DNA of 64,000 nt from Exiguobacterium acetylicum (GTDB taxonomy: Bacteria; Bacillota; Bacilli; Exiguobacteriales; Exiguobacteriaceae). Both the position numbers and the translations under genes were made by a program. The notes below the pieces were generated by a model. It did no database searches, had not been told where the DNA came from, and was given only the letters and a program-made list of their open reading frames with translations. Where the stretch lies: the NCBI RefSeq assembly GCF_022170825.1, contig NZ_CP081878.1:336001-400000 (forward strand), read 5' to 3'. Numbering within the stretch: the stretch's first letter is position 1; each line of letters opens with the position of its first letter. Positions 50,388 through 59,852 of this stretch are shown piece after piece.

Positions 50388-53288
50388 GTGAAGAAACTGA
50401 TGATTTGGGTCATGCTGAGCTGTCTCATTTTGACGCTCGGAGTAGGACCTACGACAGCAAAGGCAGAAACAGCCCTTGCTAAAGCAACGCTCTTGCAAGC
50501 AGGTCAAGAGACGACGCTTGAAACAGGAACGGAAGAAAAAAATACATATTGGTACCGCGTTAACCATGAAGCGGGTGTCGAGAAGACTGCGTCTCACTTC
50601 GAGTTATCGATTGATACGGATCAACCTGTTCAAGTAACAGCTTATCCGAGCGAAGCGATGGCTGCGGAAGACAACACGTTTGATCGTTACCGGACAGAAG
50701 CGGAGCCAAATGAAAAAACACCGACAAAACTAGCCGTTCCATACGCATGGGATGGACCGTATTATGTCAAAGTCGAATATTACCCGAACATCGAAGAAGG
50801 TAAGACGACAAAAGCAGCGCACGCTAAACTGACGTATAACAACGTCAAATTGCCAGTTGAGTATGAACCAATCAATGATATCAGCTGTATGGCAGAAGAA
50901 GCGCTCAAACAAACAAAAGAAGAAAAACCGATGCTTGCACTCATGCACTCGATTCAAAAACAAGTATTGAGCCAATCGGATGCAGGGCGTGCTTTGACGT
51001 CACTGTACTACAAAGCGTCACCTTATGTCGTCAAAACACTTTTATTTAACAAAGATAAGCGTCAACAAGCGTACGAAGATTTGAAAACATTGAAGCCAGC
51101 GATGGAGTCACTCGTACGTGGAACGTCATACACGTTGACGAAAGCCGACCAACAAGCTGTCGATCGTCTTTACAAATTATCACGTGAAGCGTCACCTACT
51201 GTGATCGCTGAAGAGATTGATGGATATGCAAACAAAATGGAAATCTCAAAATTGAGTGGTAGTTCGTTAAGCGAAACCTTCCAGTCGATGGGGATGAGTA
51301 TCCAATCAAAAGAAGCGACACGTTACATCGTCAAATTAAAACCAGGTAAGATGAACCGTTCGATGAAGATTGCAGGTGTTCAAGCAACGGACGTGGAACG
51401 CTTATCTCTTGGAAAAGCGGGAGACTTCGTCATCGTAACGGAAGATCCAACTGTTAAAGGACAATCAGCAGCAGCATTAAAACAATCACTCAATCGTTCG
51501 TCAGCTGTCGAGTATGTTGAAAAGATTCAGACGTACCGTGCGACGAGTGATATCAACTTCGATTACCAGTGGGCCGTCAATAAAAAGACTGCTTTTGAGC
51601 AATTTGATAACGTTGGAATCGGCTTTGAAGCATTCCAACAACGGTTTGGAACGAAGAAGTTAGCGCCAGTTAAGATTGCAGTCATCGATACAGGTGTCGA
51701 TTATCGTTTGAAGGACTTACAAGGGAAAGTTGATATCGCGAATGAAAAGAACTACGTTTCCGTCAACGGTGACGGAGATGCAATTGATGACAACGGTCAC
51801 GGAACACACGTGGCAGGCGTCATCGCAGCAACGATGAACAATGATTATGGTATCCAAGGAATTCATCAATCGGCACAAATCTTGCCGGTTAAAGTCTTAA
51901 ATTCGAGTGGCGAAGGGGAAACAGACGCCATTGCACTCGGGATTAAATATGCTGTTGATCAAGGTGCAAAAGTCATCAACATGAGTCTTGGTGGCGGTGA
52001 GAGCCGGACGATGGCGTATATGATGAAATATGCAGCGGATCACGGTGTTACGGTCGTTGCCGCTTCAGGAAACGACTACGACATGATGGTCGGTTACCCA
52101 GCGAACTCGGAATATGCGATTTCTGTTGGAGCGACGAATCCCCTCGGAATGGTCGCTGATTATTCGAACTATGGTGTTGGACTTGACGTCGTAGCACCAG
52201 GATCAAAAGTAGCTAGCTTGATTCCAGACGGTAACACGGTTTACATGGATGGAACAAGTATGGCTTCGCCACACGTTGCGGCAGTAGCGGGTATCTTGAA
52301 ATCACTGAACCCGAAACTGACACCTTCGCAAATCGAACAGATTTTACGTAAGAGTGCAGAACCGCTTGCGTTTGAAAATCCGAATGACTGGTATGAATTC
52401 GAAGATGAGGACGAAGATGGCGAGAAAATCGAGCCTGATTTCCCAGCTTACGTCAGCCCAGTCGCTGGATACGGGAAAGTCAGTATTCCACGTGCGATCT
52501 CCCAGTTGAACTTGAACGGGAACGTCAATGACGTCTACGATAACCAACTAGTTGTTTCTGGGACAGTCAAGACAGGGACGAAAGTTGAAGTTTGGGCAGC
52601 GATCGTAACAAAAGATAAGAATGGTAAAGAAACAACAACGAATAAAAAGCTAGCTACAACAACGGCGCAAGCAGGAAAATATAGCGTCAAGATTCCGCGT
52701 CAAAACCAAAAAACAGTTCTGACGGTTCGCTATGCGAACGGACTAGATGTCACATCGGAACGGACAGAAGTTCTTGCCGGAAAAGCGCCGAAGGCACCAA
52801 CAGTGAAACCGGTTCTTGCCGGTGCGACGAAAATGACAGGTACAGCTCTTGCGGGTGGTACGATTACGGTCAAAGATGCCAAACAAAAGAAAATTGCAAC
52901 AGCGAAAGTCGATGCAAAAGGTACGTTCAGCGTGAAGTTACCTAAACAAGTTGGTGGTTCAAGCTTGATTGTTACGGTAACAGATATTGCAAAACGCACA
53001 AGTAAACCGACTGTTGTAAAAGTGTTACCGGCACCAACTGCACCAAAAGTAAAATCGGTCTATGCGGGTCAAACGAAAGTAACGGGTACAGCTGAAAAGA
53101 AATTGAGTGTCTATGTAAAAGATGCGAAGAAAAAAGTCATTGGAAAAGGAACGGTTTCTTCTAAAGGAAACTATTCCGTAAAAATTCCGAAGCAAAAAGC
53201 AAAAGCGAAACTATCTGTCTATGTAAAGAACACACGCGGACAAATGAGTCCCGTGACTTCTGTGACAGTAAAGAAAGCAAAAAAGTAA
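50388..53288 (+). CDS. Secreted S8 subtilisin-like protease with Ig-like C-terminal repeats
   Basis: A 966-residue exported serine protease. GTG 50388 follows AAGGAGG and yields a proper signal peptide (KKLMIWVMLSCLILTLGVGPTTAKAE). An N-terminal beta-domain and long prodomain run to about residue 400. The S8 peptidase domain has the triad Asp434 (VIDTGVD), His471 (NGHGTHVAG) and Ser624 (DGTSMASPH). A Glu/Asp-rich loop sits near residues 665-680. The C-terminus has three beta-sandwich repeats (about 705-800, 800-885 and 885-966) ending in a very basic tail, likely cell-wall binding. Role: degradation of extracellular or envelope proteins. Single gene with terminator. Confidence 0.92.
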   Translation: MKKLMIWVMLSCLILTLGVGPTTAKAETALAKATLLQAGQETTLETGTEEKNTYWYRVNHEAGVEKTASHFELSIDTDQPVQVTAYPSEAMAAEDNTFDRYRTEAEPNEKTPTKLAVPYAWDGPYYVKVEYYPNIEEGKTTKAAHAKLTYNNVKLPVEYEPINDISCMAEEALKQTKEEKPMLALMHSIQKQVLSQSDAGRALTSLYYKASPYVVKTLLFNKDKRQQAYEDLKTLKPAMESLVRGTSYTLTKADQQAVDRLYKLSREASPTVIAEEIDGYANKMEISKLSGSSLSETFQSMGMSIQSKEATRYIVKLKPGKMNRSMKIAGVQATDVERLSLGKAGDFVIVTEDPTVKGQSAAALKQSLNRSSAVEYVEKIQTYRATSDINFDYQWAVNKKTAFEQFDNVGIGFEAFQQRFGTKKLAPVKIAVIDTGVDYRLKDLQGKVDIANEKNYVSVNGDGDAIDDNGHGTHVAGVIAATMNNDYGIQGIHQSAQILPVKVLNSSGEGETDAIALGIKYAVDQGAKVINMSLGGGESRTMAYMMKYAADHGVTVVAASGNDYDMMVGYPANSEYAISVGATNPLGMVADYSNYGVGLDVVAPGSKVASLIPDGNTVYMDGTSMASPHVAAVAGILKSLNPKLTPSQIEQILRKSAEPLAFENPNDWYEFEDEDEDGEKIEPDFPAYVSPVAGYGKVSIPRAISQLNLNGNVNDVYDNQLVVSGTVKTGTKVEVWAAIVTKDKNGKETTTNKKLATTTAQAGKYSVKIPRQNQKTVLTVRYANGLDVTSERTEVLAGKAPKAPTVKPVLAGATKMTGTALAGGTITVKDAKQKKIATAKVDAKGTFSVKLPKQVGGSSLIVTVTDIAKRTSKPTVVKVLPAPTAPKVKSVYAGQTKVTGTAEKKLSVYVKDAKKKVIGKGTVSSKGNYSVKIPKQKAKAKLSVYVKNTRGQMSPVTSVTVKKAKK

Positions 53289-53296
53289 GGGGTACG

Positions 53297-53338
53297 AAGA
53301 CCTTTTTTCGGGTACATTCCGAGAAAAGGTCTTTTTTT
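53297..53338 (+). terminator. Terminator after subtilase gene
   Basis: AAGACCTTTTTTCGG/CCGAGAAAAGGTCTT with one mismatch, followed by TTTTTT. Confidence 0.85.
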
Positions 53339-53432
53339 ATACTTCCTGACTGTTGCTTCAGTATTGTTTCCATTATATTTAAAGAAACAAATGAAAAAGC
53401 ATCATTCAACGAATGATGAGGAGGATACATTC

Positions 53433-56003
53433 ATGATAAATTGGATTCGGCGACGAATCGGTCGGCAATTGCTGACGGTCTTTTATGCGGTACTGATCGT
53501 AGTATCGATTACTTCGTTCTTCGTCTATGACTACATGGAAGGACGAATTGAAACATCTAAAGAGAATCTTGAAACGATCAGTGAACAAAATCGCCGAGCC
53601 AACGATTTATGGGACAATTGGCAAACGGTTCAGTTTGGCTTGCGGGGGTTCGTCATTTTCGGTAATCAGGAACGATTTGATGAAATTCAGGCGCTTCGAA
53701 CAGATATTAAAAGTGAAACGGATTGGTTCCTGCGAAATGCCGAGACGGATGAAGAAGAAGAATTTGCAGCGCAAATGACAAATTTATATGAATTGTACTA
53801 TGATGCCTTATTCCCGTTGACTCAGTCTTACGTTAACGAAAAAAAGGCGAATCGCATCAACGAGGATTTTTTACAAGGTGATAGTCTGTTTTCTTTACCA
53901 ATTGCCGAGCGTCTTGTCGATCAAGGGCGATTAAAGCCGACCGCAGATGGGTCAATCGATATTACACCAGATATTGAAAAAGCATCGGCTGCACTTGATG
54001 AATATCGAACGAATCTCAGTCAACAACAAGAAACGGCTGTAGGAGAATTACGAAATGAGGTCGCAAAATCACAATGGATTTGGATCTCAAGTATCGTTGT
54101 GCTCGTTGCATTCATTCTCTTATTCGTTCACCCGTTCCTTCGTCGAATGACGCGACAATTGTTACGACTAGTAGACGATAATCAAAAACTTGCTCGTAAA
54201 GAATCAATTGAAATCGATAAGACGGCAGAACAACGCCCAGACGAAATTGGATTACTGCGTGCTTCCTTTAATCGGATGGTCGTGACGACGAATGCCCATA
54301 CGGATGCGATGCAAGGAAAAAGCGAAGAATTACAGGCGCAAAGTGAAGAGTTACTTGCGCAACAAGAAGAGTTGCAAGCGCAACAAGAGGAGCTCGAAGA
54401 AGCGTATCAAACGACGAAAAAGAATGAGGAAAAGTTGCGATTACGTAGTGAACTAACAGAGGCACTTGCCGTTCGCGAAACTGTCGAATCGTATCCAGCA
54501 ATCGTTCAAAAGATGATTGATATCACATCCTCAGAATATGGAGCCCTGTTGCTTTATGAAGAAGGGCAGTTCATCGGTGCAACAACAAACGGCATGACGA
54601 TGGACTATTTAAAAGTTCTCCTGAAAGATGAGATGTCCGTCATCAATCGATCTGTTCGTGAGATGGAATTCGTTCAATCGGAGAAGCGCGTTACACGCGA
54701 AAAAGATCATCCGTATTCATTTAGTACGTATGAAGTGACGATTCCGGTTCAAGATCCAGAAACGCATGAGTTGATTGCAGCTATCTACCTCGTTCGTTAT
54801 AAATCAGCATACAAAGGACAACAGCTGACAGATATTCGAGAATTCGCGCAACAGATGACCCTTTCACTCTTACGGACACGGTCTTATGAAGGGATGCGTC
54901 AGGAAAAAGAAAAGACAGAGCAAGTGTTGGATTCGATTCGAGAAGCAATCATCTATCTCGAGGATGGAAATGGCGAGTTATACGTCAACCGACCGTTGTT
55001 TGAATTGATTCCAGAACTTCAATCGGAATTTACAGTAGATCGTACGTTACCGTCGAGTGAGTATGTCATCGATGTGATGCGCCAGTTGGTGGATGATGTT
55101 GAGGCTTTTAATACGTATCTCGATTTGATTCGTTCCGGTGAGATTTCACCGGACAAGGTTCGATTTGACGTTCGAAACAATACTGCTCATCTCGAAGTAT
55201 ATGCGGAACGTATTGATGTCGTCGGAGGATGGAAGGGAATCATTCTCGTTTTACGGGATATTACCCGGGAAACGGAAGCGGATCGTTTGAAGACAGAACT
55301 CGTCTCGACCGTATCGCATGAGTTACGAACACCACTCTCATCGATTTATGGTTTTACGGAATTGATGTTGAATCGAAAGATTGATGACTCGAAACAACAG
55401 AAATACTTGGCAACGATTCATAATGAAACAGAGCGTCTTTCGAATCTTGTTACCGATTTCCTTGATGTTCAGCGCATGCAATCGGGTGGACAGTTGTATC
55501 AGATGGCGCATCTCGATTTATTTAGCTTAACCGAACAGGTGATGTCCTTGTATGATGCCTCAAGTGAACAACACGATCTTCACTTGCAGTTACTCAGTCC
55601 GGATCGCCCGTTGATTTTAGGTGACGAGGACCGGATTAAGCAGTTGATGAGTAATTTAATCAACAATGCGATCAAATATTCTCCTGATGGTGGGCGCGTG
55701 GATGTTTGGATCGATACGAAAGATGATCAAGCCATCATTGAAGTGAAGGATGAAGGGATTGGGATTCCGCACCATGCGTTCGCACACCTATTCGATAAAT
55801 TCTATCGTGTCGATAATTCGGATACACGTCGAATCGGCGGGACTGGACTCGGTTTATCGATCTGTAAGGAAATCGTCAAAGAACATGAAGGCGTCATTCA
55901 TGTTGAATCTGAAGTCGGCAAAGGCAGTCGGTTTATCATTGTACTACCGCTTAGTCTAACCGAATCAATCGAGCCGAAGGAAGAGAATCGACGTTCCAGT
56001 TAA
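53433..56003 (+). CDS. Sensor histidine kinase (CHASE3/HAMP/GAF/PAS/HisKA/HATPase)
   Basis: An 856-residue membrane kinase. Transmembrane helix 1 lies at about 12-34. An extracytoplasmic helical sensor (about 35-210) resembles CHASE3, and helix 2 is at about 211-230. A HAMP region is followed by a Glu/Gln-rich coiled coil (EELQAQSEELLAQQEELQ, about 295-335), a GAF-like domain (about 350-490) and a PAS-like domain (about 505-610). HisKA has phospho-acceptor His629 (SHELRTPLSS), and the ATPase has N (LINNAIKYSPDG), G1 (DEGIGIP) and G2 (GGTGLGLSI) boxes. No response-regulator gene adjoins, so it is an orphan whose partner lies elsewhere. The ligand is unknown. ATG 53433 follows GAGGAGG. Confidence 0.9.
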   Translation: MINWIRRRIGRQLLTVFYAVLIVVSITSFFVYDYMEGRIETSKENLETISEQNRRANDLWDNWQTVQFGLRGFVIFGNQERFDEIQALRTDIKSETDWFLRNAETDEEEEFAAQMTNLYELYYDALFPLTQSYVNEKKANRINEDFLQGDSLFSLPIAERLVDQGRLKPTADGSIDITPDIEKASAALDEYRTNLSQQQETAVGELRNEVAKSQWIWISSIVVLVAFILLFVHPFLRRMTRQLLRLVDDNQKLARKESIEIDKTAEQRPDEIGLLRASFNRMVVTTNAHTDAMQGKSEELQAQSEELLAQQEELQAQQEELEEAYQTTKKNEEKLRLRSELTEALAVRETVESYPAIVQKMIDITSSEYGALLLYEEGQFIGATTNGMTMDYLKVLLKDEMSVINRSVREMEFVQSEKRVTREKDHPYSFSTYEVTIPVQDPETHELIAAIYLVRYKSAYKGQQLTDIREFAQQMTLSLLRTRSYEGMRQEKEKTEQVLDSIREAIIYLEDGNGELYVNRPLFELIPELQSEFTVDRTLPSSEYVIDVMRQLVDDVEAFNTYLDLIRSGEISPDKVRFDVRNNTAHLEVYAERIDVVGGWKGIILVLRDITRETEADRLKTELVSTVSHELRTPLSSIYGFTELMLNRKIDDSKQQKYLATIHNETERLSNLVTDFLDVQRMQSGGQLYQMAHLDLFSLTEQVMSLYDASSEQHDLHLQLLSPDRPLILGDEDRIKQLMSNLINNAIKYSPDGGRVDVWIDTKDDQAIIEVKDEGIGIPHHAFAHLFDKFYRVDNSDTRRIGGTGLGLSICKEIVKEHEGVIHVESEVGKGSRFIIVLPLSLTESIEPKEENRRSS

Positions 56004-56026
56004 AGACAACATGATACGTTATGATT

Positions 56027-56066
56027 AAACCGTGTTCAGACCGTTAGGTGTGAGCACGGTTTTTAT
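56027..56066 (+). terminator. Terminator after histidine kinase gene
   Basis: AAACCGTGTTCA/TGAGCACGGTTT stem with one wobble pair, then TTTTTA. Confidence 0.8.
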
Positions 56067-56199
56067 GTTGAACTCAAAATGATCAAACGTATAAAAAAGA
56101 TAGTAATAAAATAAAAAAAGAGTGAATAAACAGCAAGCATGAACCGATATACCTGTAGGACAAACGAACTATGGTTAAAAAAGGAAAGGGGGGATCGTC

Positions 56200-57738
56200 A
56201 TGTATCAGAAATGGTTGGGAGTTGTCATTAGCTGGCTTCTCATTCATATCGGCTGGGTGACGTATGTTGGAACGGATACGGTGCTAGGACAAACCGTAAA
56301 TAGTCTGTTCACGATCGGTGGTGTATCGATCTCCCTCTATTTAATTTGGCAGGCACAGCGACGTCATACAAGACGCCCTTTTACTCATCGTTTATTTCTG
56401 CTCTTGTTGTTCGGTAATGCAATGCTTGGTATCGGCGAATGTGGACAGCTCCTTTATTTCATCCAAGGACGAACACGAACGGAACCGTTTGACTGGATTG
56501 ATTTGATCTTTAGTCTTCAAATTTTGATCTATATCATCGCGTTTGGTTATTTTCTGCGTAATCGACGACAAGAAGTTAATTTACGCGTATTTCTATTTGA
56601 TGAGTTCATTATTTTAGTCGTTGCCGGTTCGCTCTCTTGGCATTACTTGGTCACACCGTATTTAGAAGCGAATGCGTTGCTGACGATCGAAACACTCTTG
56701 TGGTTACGTTATCCGATTGGCGACTTATTATTACTTGGTGGAATGATCGTCTTATTCTTTGGTTTGATGAAGCGAGGAAATGGCAGTTCGTTATTATTGA
56801 TTTTACTCGCGTTTCATTTTCAGCTACTCGCTGATCTTTTATATGTCGTACTGGAACGATTTGATTATCCGATTCCCTTGAGCTCACTTGATCCGTTGTG
56901 GCTAGCGACCGTCATGATTGTTGGACTTGCCACGTATCGCTTTGAAGCTGAGGATTCCCCAGTGACGCTTGACGTCACCCGGAGATGGATCGATGTCTTG
57001 CGTCTAGTTACGCCTTATTTGTTCTTATTGATTTTATTCGTCACGATGGCACGTCAAACGATCAGTTGGAACGGTTTGACGATTGGTCTGATGATTGCCA
57101 TCCCGTTATTGATTTCTCGTCAAATCCGGATCGTCGTTGATAATCAACGGTTACGCGAGAATCTCGAGGCGAAGGTAGAGGAGCGTACGGAAGCATTAGC
57201 ATCTGCAATGGAAGAGATGCGACACATGGCGTACCATGATGCTTTAACTGGATTACCGAATCGCTATTTATTTGCGCGACTGTTTCAAGATGCCTTGTAC
57301 CGAGCAGAAGCAAGTGAAGGACAGGTCGGATTATTCTTCATTGATATCGATCACTTCAAAGAGATTAACGATACGTACGGGCATCGCGTCGGGGATCAAC
57401 TCATCATCGATGTCACGACACGCTTACAAAAGAAACTGCCACCGAATACAGTCATTTCAAGACAAGGTGGGGATGAGTTCGTCGTCTTACTGTTTGACGT
57501 TGAACAAGAAGTGGAAATAGTGAAGTGTGGAAAACATCTTGTCTCTTTGTTCGAGCAGCCGTTTCATCATGGCATCATCCCCCTTCCTGTAACGGCAAGT
57601 ATCGGTGGGGCGATCTATCCTACGCATGCATCGTCTCGATCGGACTTGATCGAGCAGGCGGATCTTGCAATGTATGAGGCAAAACGTCGTGGGAAAAATC
57701 AATTTCATTTACACGATGTATCGACAACGCCAATCTGA
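56200..57738 (+). CDS. Membrane diguanylate cyclase (GGDEF)
   Basis: A 512-residue protein. Eight to nine transmembrane helices lie in residues 1-300 (a 7TM-like sensory module), followed by a short coiled linker (NLEAKVEERTEALASAMEEMRHMAYHD). A GGDEF domain spans about 345-510, with the intact catalytic motif Gly423-Gly-Asp-Glu-Phe427. The RxxD product-inhibition site expected five residues upstream is absent (LPPNTVISRQ), so feedback inhibition is unlikely. It makes cyclic di-GMP from GTP, controlling motility or biofilm traits; the sensed signal is unknown. GGGGGG-rich ribosome site before ATG 56200. It follows the orphan histidine kinase but has a terminator in between. Confidence 0.9.
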   Translation: MYQKWLGVVISWLLIHIGWVTYVGTDTVLGQTVNSLFTIGGVSISLYLIWQAQRRHTRRPFTHRLFLLLLFGNAMLGIGECGQLLYFIQGRTRTEPFDWIDLIFSLQILIYIIAFGYFLRNRRQEVNLRVFLFDEFIILVVAGSLSWHYLVTPYLEANALLTIETLLWLRYPIGDLLLLGGMIVLFFGLMKRGNGSSLLLILLAFHFQLLADLLYVVLERFDYPIPLSSLDPLWLATVMIVGLATYRFEAEDSPVTLDVTRRWIDVLRLVTPYLFLLILFVTMARQTISWNGLTIGLMIAIPLLISRQIRIVVDNQRLRENLEAKVEERTEALASAMEEMRHMAYHDALTGLPNRYLFARLFQDALYRAEASEGQVGLFFIDIDHFKEINDTYGHRVGDQLIIDVTTRLQKKLPPNTVISRQGGDEFVVLLFDVEQEVEIVKCGKHLVSLFEQPFHHGIIPLPVTASIGGAIYPTHASSRSDLIEQADLAMYEAKRRGKNQFHLHDVSTTPI

Positions 57739-57757
57739 ATGAAAGCATATCTAAAAC

Positions 57758-57805
57758 AGACGCTCGTATGCTGAACCAAAGTGGATCAGCATACGAGCGT
57801 CTTTC
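57758..57805. terminator. Bidirectional terminator
   Basis: Perfect 17-bp stem AGACGCTCGTATGCTGA/TCAGCATACGAGCGTCT between convergent GGDEF and EF-G-binding protein genes. Confidence 0.92.
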
Positions 57806-57813
57806 TCATGACA

Positions 57814-58452
57814 TCATTTCTTTTGGGTGCGTGTTAGAAAGGTTTCAATGACATCTGGGTTCGTCACGGCTTGATTACACGCATCACTATCGATGCACAT
57901 ATGGTGACCAATCGTCTGATGTTGTTCAGCTGAACGGCGTGTCGTTGCAGTCACGAGTGTAATATCACTATACGTGTGACAAATCGCGCAAATTCCTTTT
58001 TGAATCGACGGTAGATAGGTGCTTTCGACACCAATCCATTCTCCATCTAAAGGATAGACGAAGTACTTTTTTCGATTTCCGGTATCGTTCCAGCTTAAAA
58101 ATGTCGTCTGTGCCCATTCGAAGGAATGAAGTGGTGGGATATGCAATTTTTTTGTTTTTTTAAAGAGTTGTCGGATGCGTGATTCAGAAATGTTTGGAAA
58201 CGGTTGGACAAACGGTTCGACGTGCGTTAAATAGGCGAGAAGATCCTGTTCGGATTCAGCGTCACGAATGTTCGTCAACAAGGCTTCTTGTTCCGGTGTA
58301 AGTACGGGCAATAGATCAAATATCTTTTCAGCGGCACTGTACCGGACCGCATCACGGACATCTGGGTCATGAACGACAGCGAATTGATGTTGTAGCAAGT
58401 CAACTTGATTCCGAATGAAGTTGTATTGATAAGGCAATAAAAATGCGTCCAT
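57814..58452 (-). CDS. FusB/FusC-type EF-G-binding protein
   Basis: A 212-residue protein of the FusB/FBP family. An N-terminal helical bundle (about 1-80) is followed by the C-terminal EF-G-binding domain with a treble-clef-like zinc site: C-A-I-C in KGICAICHT and C-x5-C in HHMCIDSDACNQ. Length equals the typical 213 residues of FusB. Family knowledge: such proteins bind elongation factor G and free it from ribosomes stalled by fusidic acid. Chromosomal FBP homologues occur in many Bacillales without clear clinical resistance, so intrinsic tolerance is possible but inferred. ATG 58452 (minus) follows AAAGGAGG; the longer frame is unsupported. Confidence 0.85.
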   Translation of the reverse strand: MDAFLLPYQYNFIRNQVDLLQHQFAVVHDPDVRDAVRYSAAEKIFDLLPVLTPEQEALLTNIRDAESEQDLLAYLTHVEPFVQPFPNISESRIRQLFKKTKKLHIPPLHSFEWAQTTFLSWNDTGNRKKYFVYPLDGEWIGVESTYLPSIQKGICAICHTYSDITLVTATTRRSAEQHQTIGHHMCIDSDACNQAVTNPDVIETFLTRTQKK

Positions 58453-58575
58453 GCTCGCTCCTCCTTTTCTTTTCATCGTACCGGAATTTGGCAACAGAAC
58501 AAAGCGACAATTTTTGTTTTTCTGACTCCTGCAACGGGAATTGAATAACAGAATGAACGAGGAGGTGAAGGAGGC

Positions 58576-59310
58576 GTGCAATTTTTAACGTTTTTACGCC
58601 TCATGAATATAGGAGCATTCCTCTTTGCATTACTAGCACGCGTCGTTTGGTCAAATCCGATCACCATTCCTGCGTTACCTCTTGTTCCAGCACCTTTTTA
58701 TGATGCGATTACAGGTGTCGTGTTTACGACGTTGTTAATTTGGTGTATTCGACCGGTTCGTGCCTTCCCAGCAGATCGAGAACTGATTGAAGATATCGGG
58801 GGATGGCTTGCATTATCGCTCGTGACACTTGGCGTCAGTAGTATGACTGGACCACCTTGGGAACTCGTCTGGACGACGATTTCATTCATCAGTCTTTGTT
58901 TAGTCTATATGAAGATTCAGTATCATCCTCGGCGCTCTCCTTGGATGCGCTCCCCATTTTCAGTATTACTTGCCTGGATGAGTACGATGCTGTTGATTTT
59001 ACCGTTTCGGATCTTATCGGACTTTCAGTTCACTTCACTGTTCAGTCTTTCCGAACACCAATGGAGTACGGTTGCACTCATCGTAGCGATTATCGGAGGA
59101 CTATTGTTTGTCGTCATTCATTCCGATTGGGTATTCGGTCTCGCACTCGTATGGTATTTGATTGGATTGTTCTTTAACGATCGCCTCTTTCTTCTGCAAC
59201 AAATCGTAACAGGGATTGGAATCGTATGTGTTTTACTCTTGTGCTATTACGTCTTCTATAAACGGCAACGTCTTTTTCGACAGCAATCGCCCAAGTCTTC
59301 TTCATCCTAG
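58576..59310 (+). CDS. Hypothetical six- to seven-helix membrane protein
   Basis: A 244-residue integral membrane protein with about seven hydrophobic segments and short loops, ending in a basic tail (YKRQRLFRQQSPKSSSS). No family motif recognised. GTG 58576 is read as the start because GGAGG lies ten bases upstream (a second AAGGAGG is too close). An alternative ATG at 58603 would shorten it by nine residues. Divergent from the EF-G-binding gene with 123 bases between. Function unknown. Confidence 0.6.
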   Translation: MQFLTFLRLMNIGAFLFALLARVVWSNPITIPALPLVPAPFYDAITGVVFTTLLIWCIRPVRAFPADRELIEDIGGWLALSLVTLGVSSMTGPPWELVWTTISFISLCLVYMKIQYHPRRSPWMRSPFSVLLAWMSTMLLILPFRILSDFQFTSLFSLSEHQWSTVALIVAIIGGLLFVVIHSDWVFGLALVWYLIGLFFNDRLFLLQQIVTGIGIVCVLLLCYYVFYKRQRLFRQQSPKSSSS

Positions 59311-59374
59311 TCATGTTTTAGACGAATTTGGGGTATATCCCTTATAGCTGTTATAAAAGGGGGAGACGTGTGTC

Positions 59375-59824
59375 ATGGGAAAAAAACAATGGATTGGTGT
59401 CTATCAAAATGAGACGGATTTGATTCGAAAAATTGAGGATCTACATTTTGCGGGTTATCTAGAAGAGGATTTGTATGTCGTGTTGCAAGACAAAACCGAT
59501 ATGGCGATGTTACGCGGACAATCAGCGGCTCAACTCGTCTCCGGAAAACGAACGTTGTTTGAACGATTTACTGGAAAACCTGCTTCTGCTGAAGAAATCG
59601 AAACAGCGTTTACGGAACTGGGGTTACCAGAGTCGGATATTCGTCAACATGTGTTACGTGTCCAACAAGGTGAGTACGTCCTATTAGCGGATGAAGCAGG
59701 GGCGTCGCGTCCTGCACCAGAGCCGAAGAGTATTTTGGAGACAGAACCAGAAGGGATCGAGGCAGAACGAAAACTCGACCACGAAAACCGTGCCCTTGAA
59801 AATGAAAATGACCGGATGCTGTGA
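59375..59824 (+). CDS. General stress protein of the YflT (17M) family
   Basis: A 149-residue protein with the YflT/heat-induced stress domain at residues 5-105 (IGVYQNETDLIRKIEDLHFAGYLEEDLYVVLQDKTDM, then FTELGLPESDIRQHVLRVQQGEYVLL). A charged, Glu/Pro-rich tail follows. In Bacillus such proteins are SigB-dependent. GGGTAT lies 38 bases before the start with GTTT further upstream, but the spacing is shorter than consensus. Followed 28 bases later by a UspA-family gene, so the pair may form a stress operon. Confidence 0.85.
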   Translation: MGKKQWIGVYQNETDLIRKIEDLHFAGYLEEDLYVVLQDKTDMAMLRGQSAAQLVSGKRTLFERFTGKPASAEEIETAFTELGLPESDIRQHVLRVQQGEYVLLADEAGASRPAPEPKSILETEPEGIEAERKLDHENRALENENDRML

Positions 59825-59852
59825 GTGGATTGTGTAGAAAGGGTGATTTCGG

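Noticed and set aside
59314-59336. SigB promoter before the YflT-type gene
   Set aside because: GTTTTA and GGGTAT are present but only 11 bases apart, shorter than the 12-15 expected; not listed as a feature.
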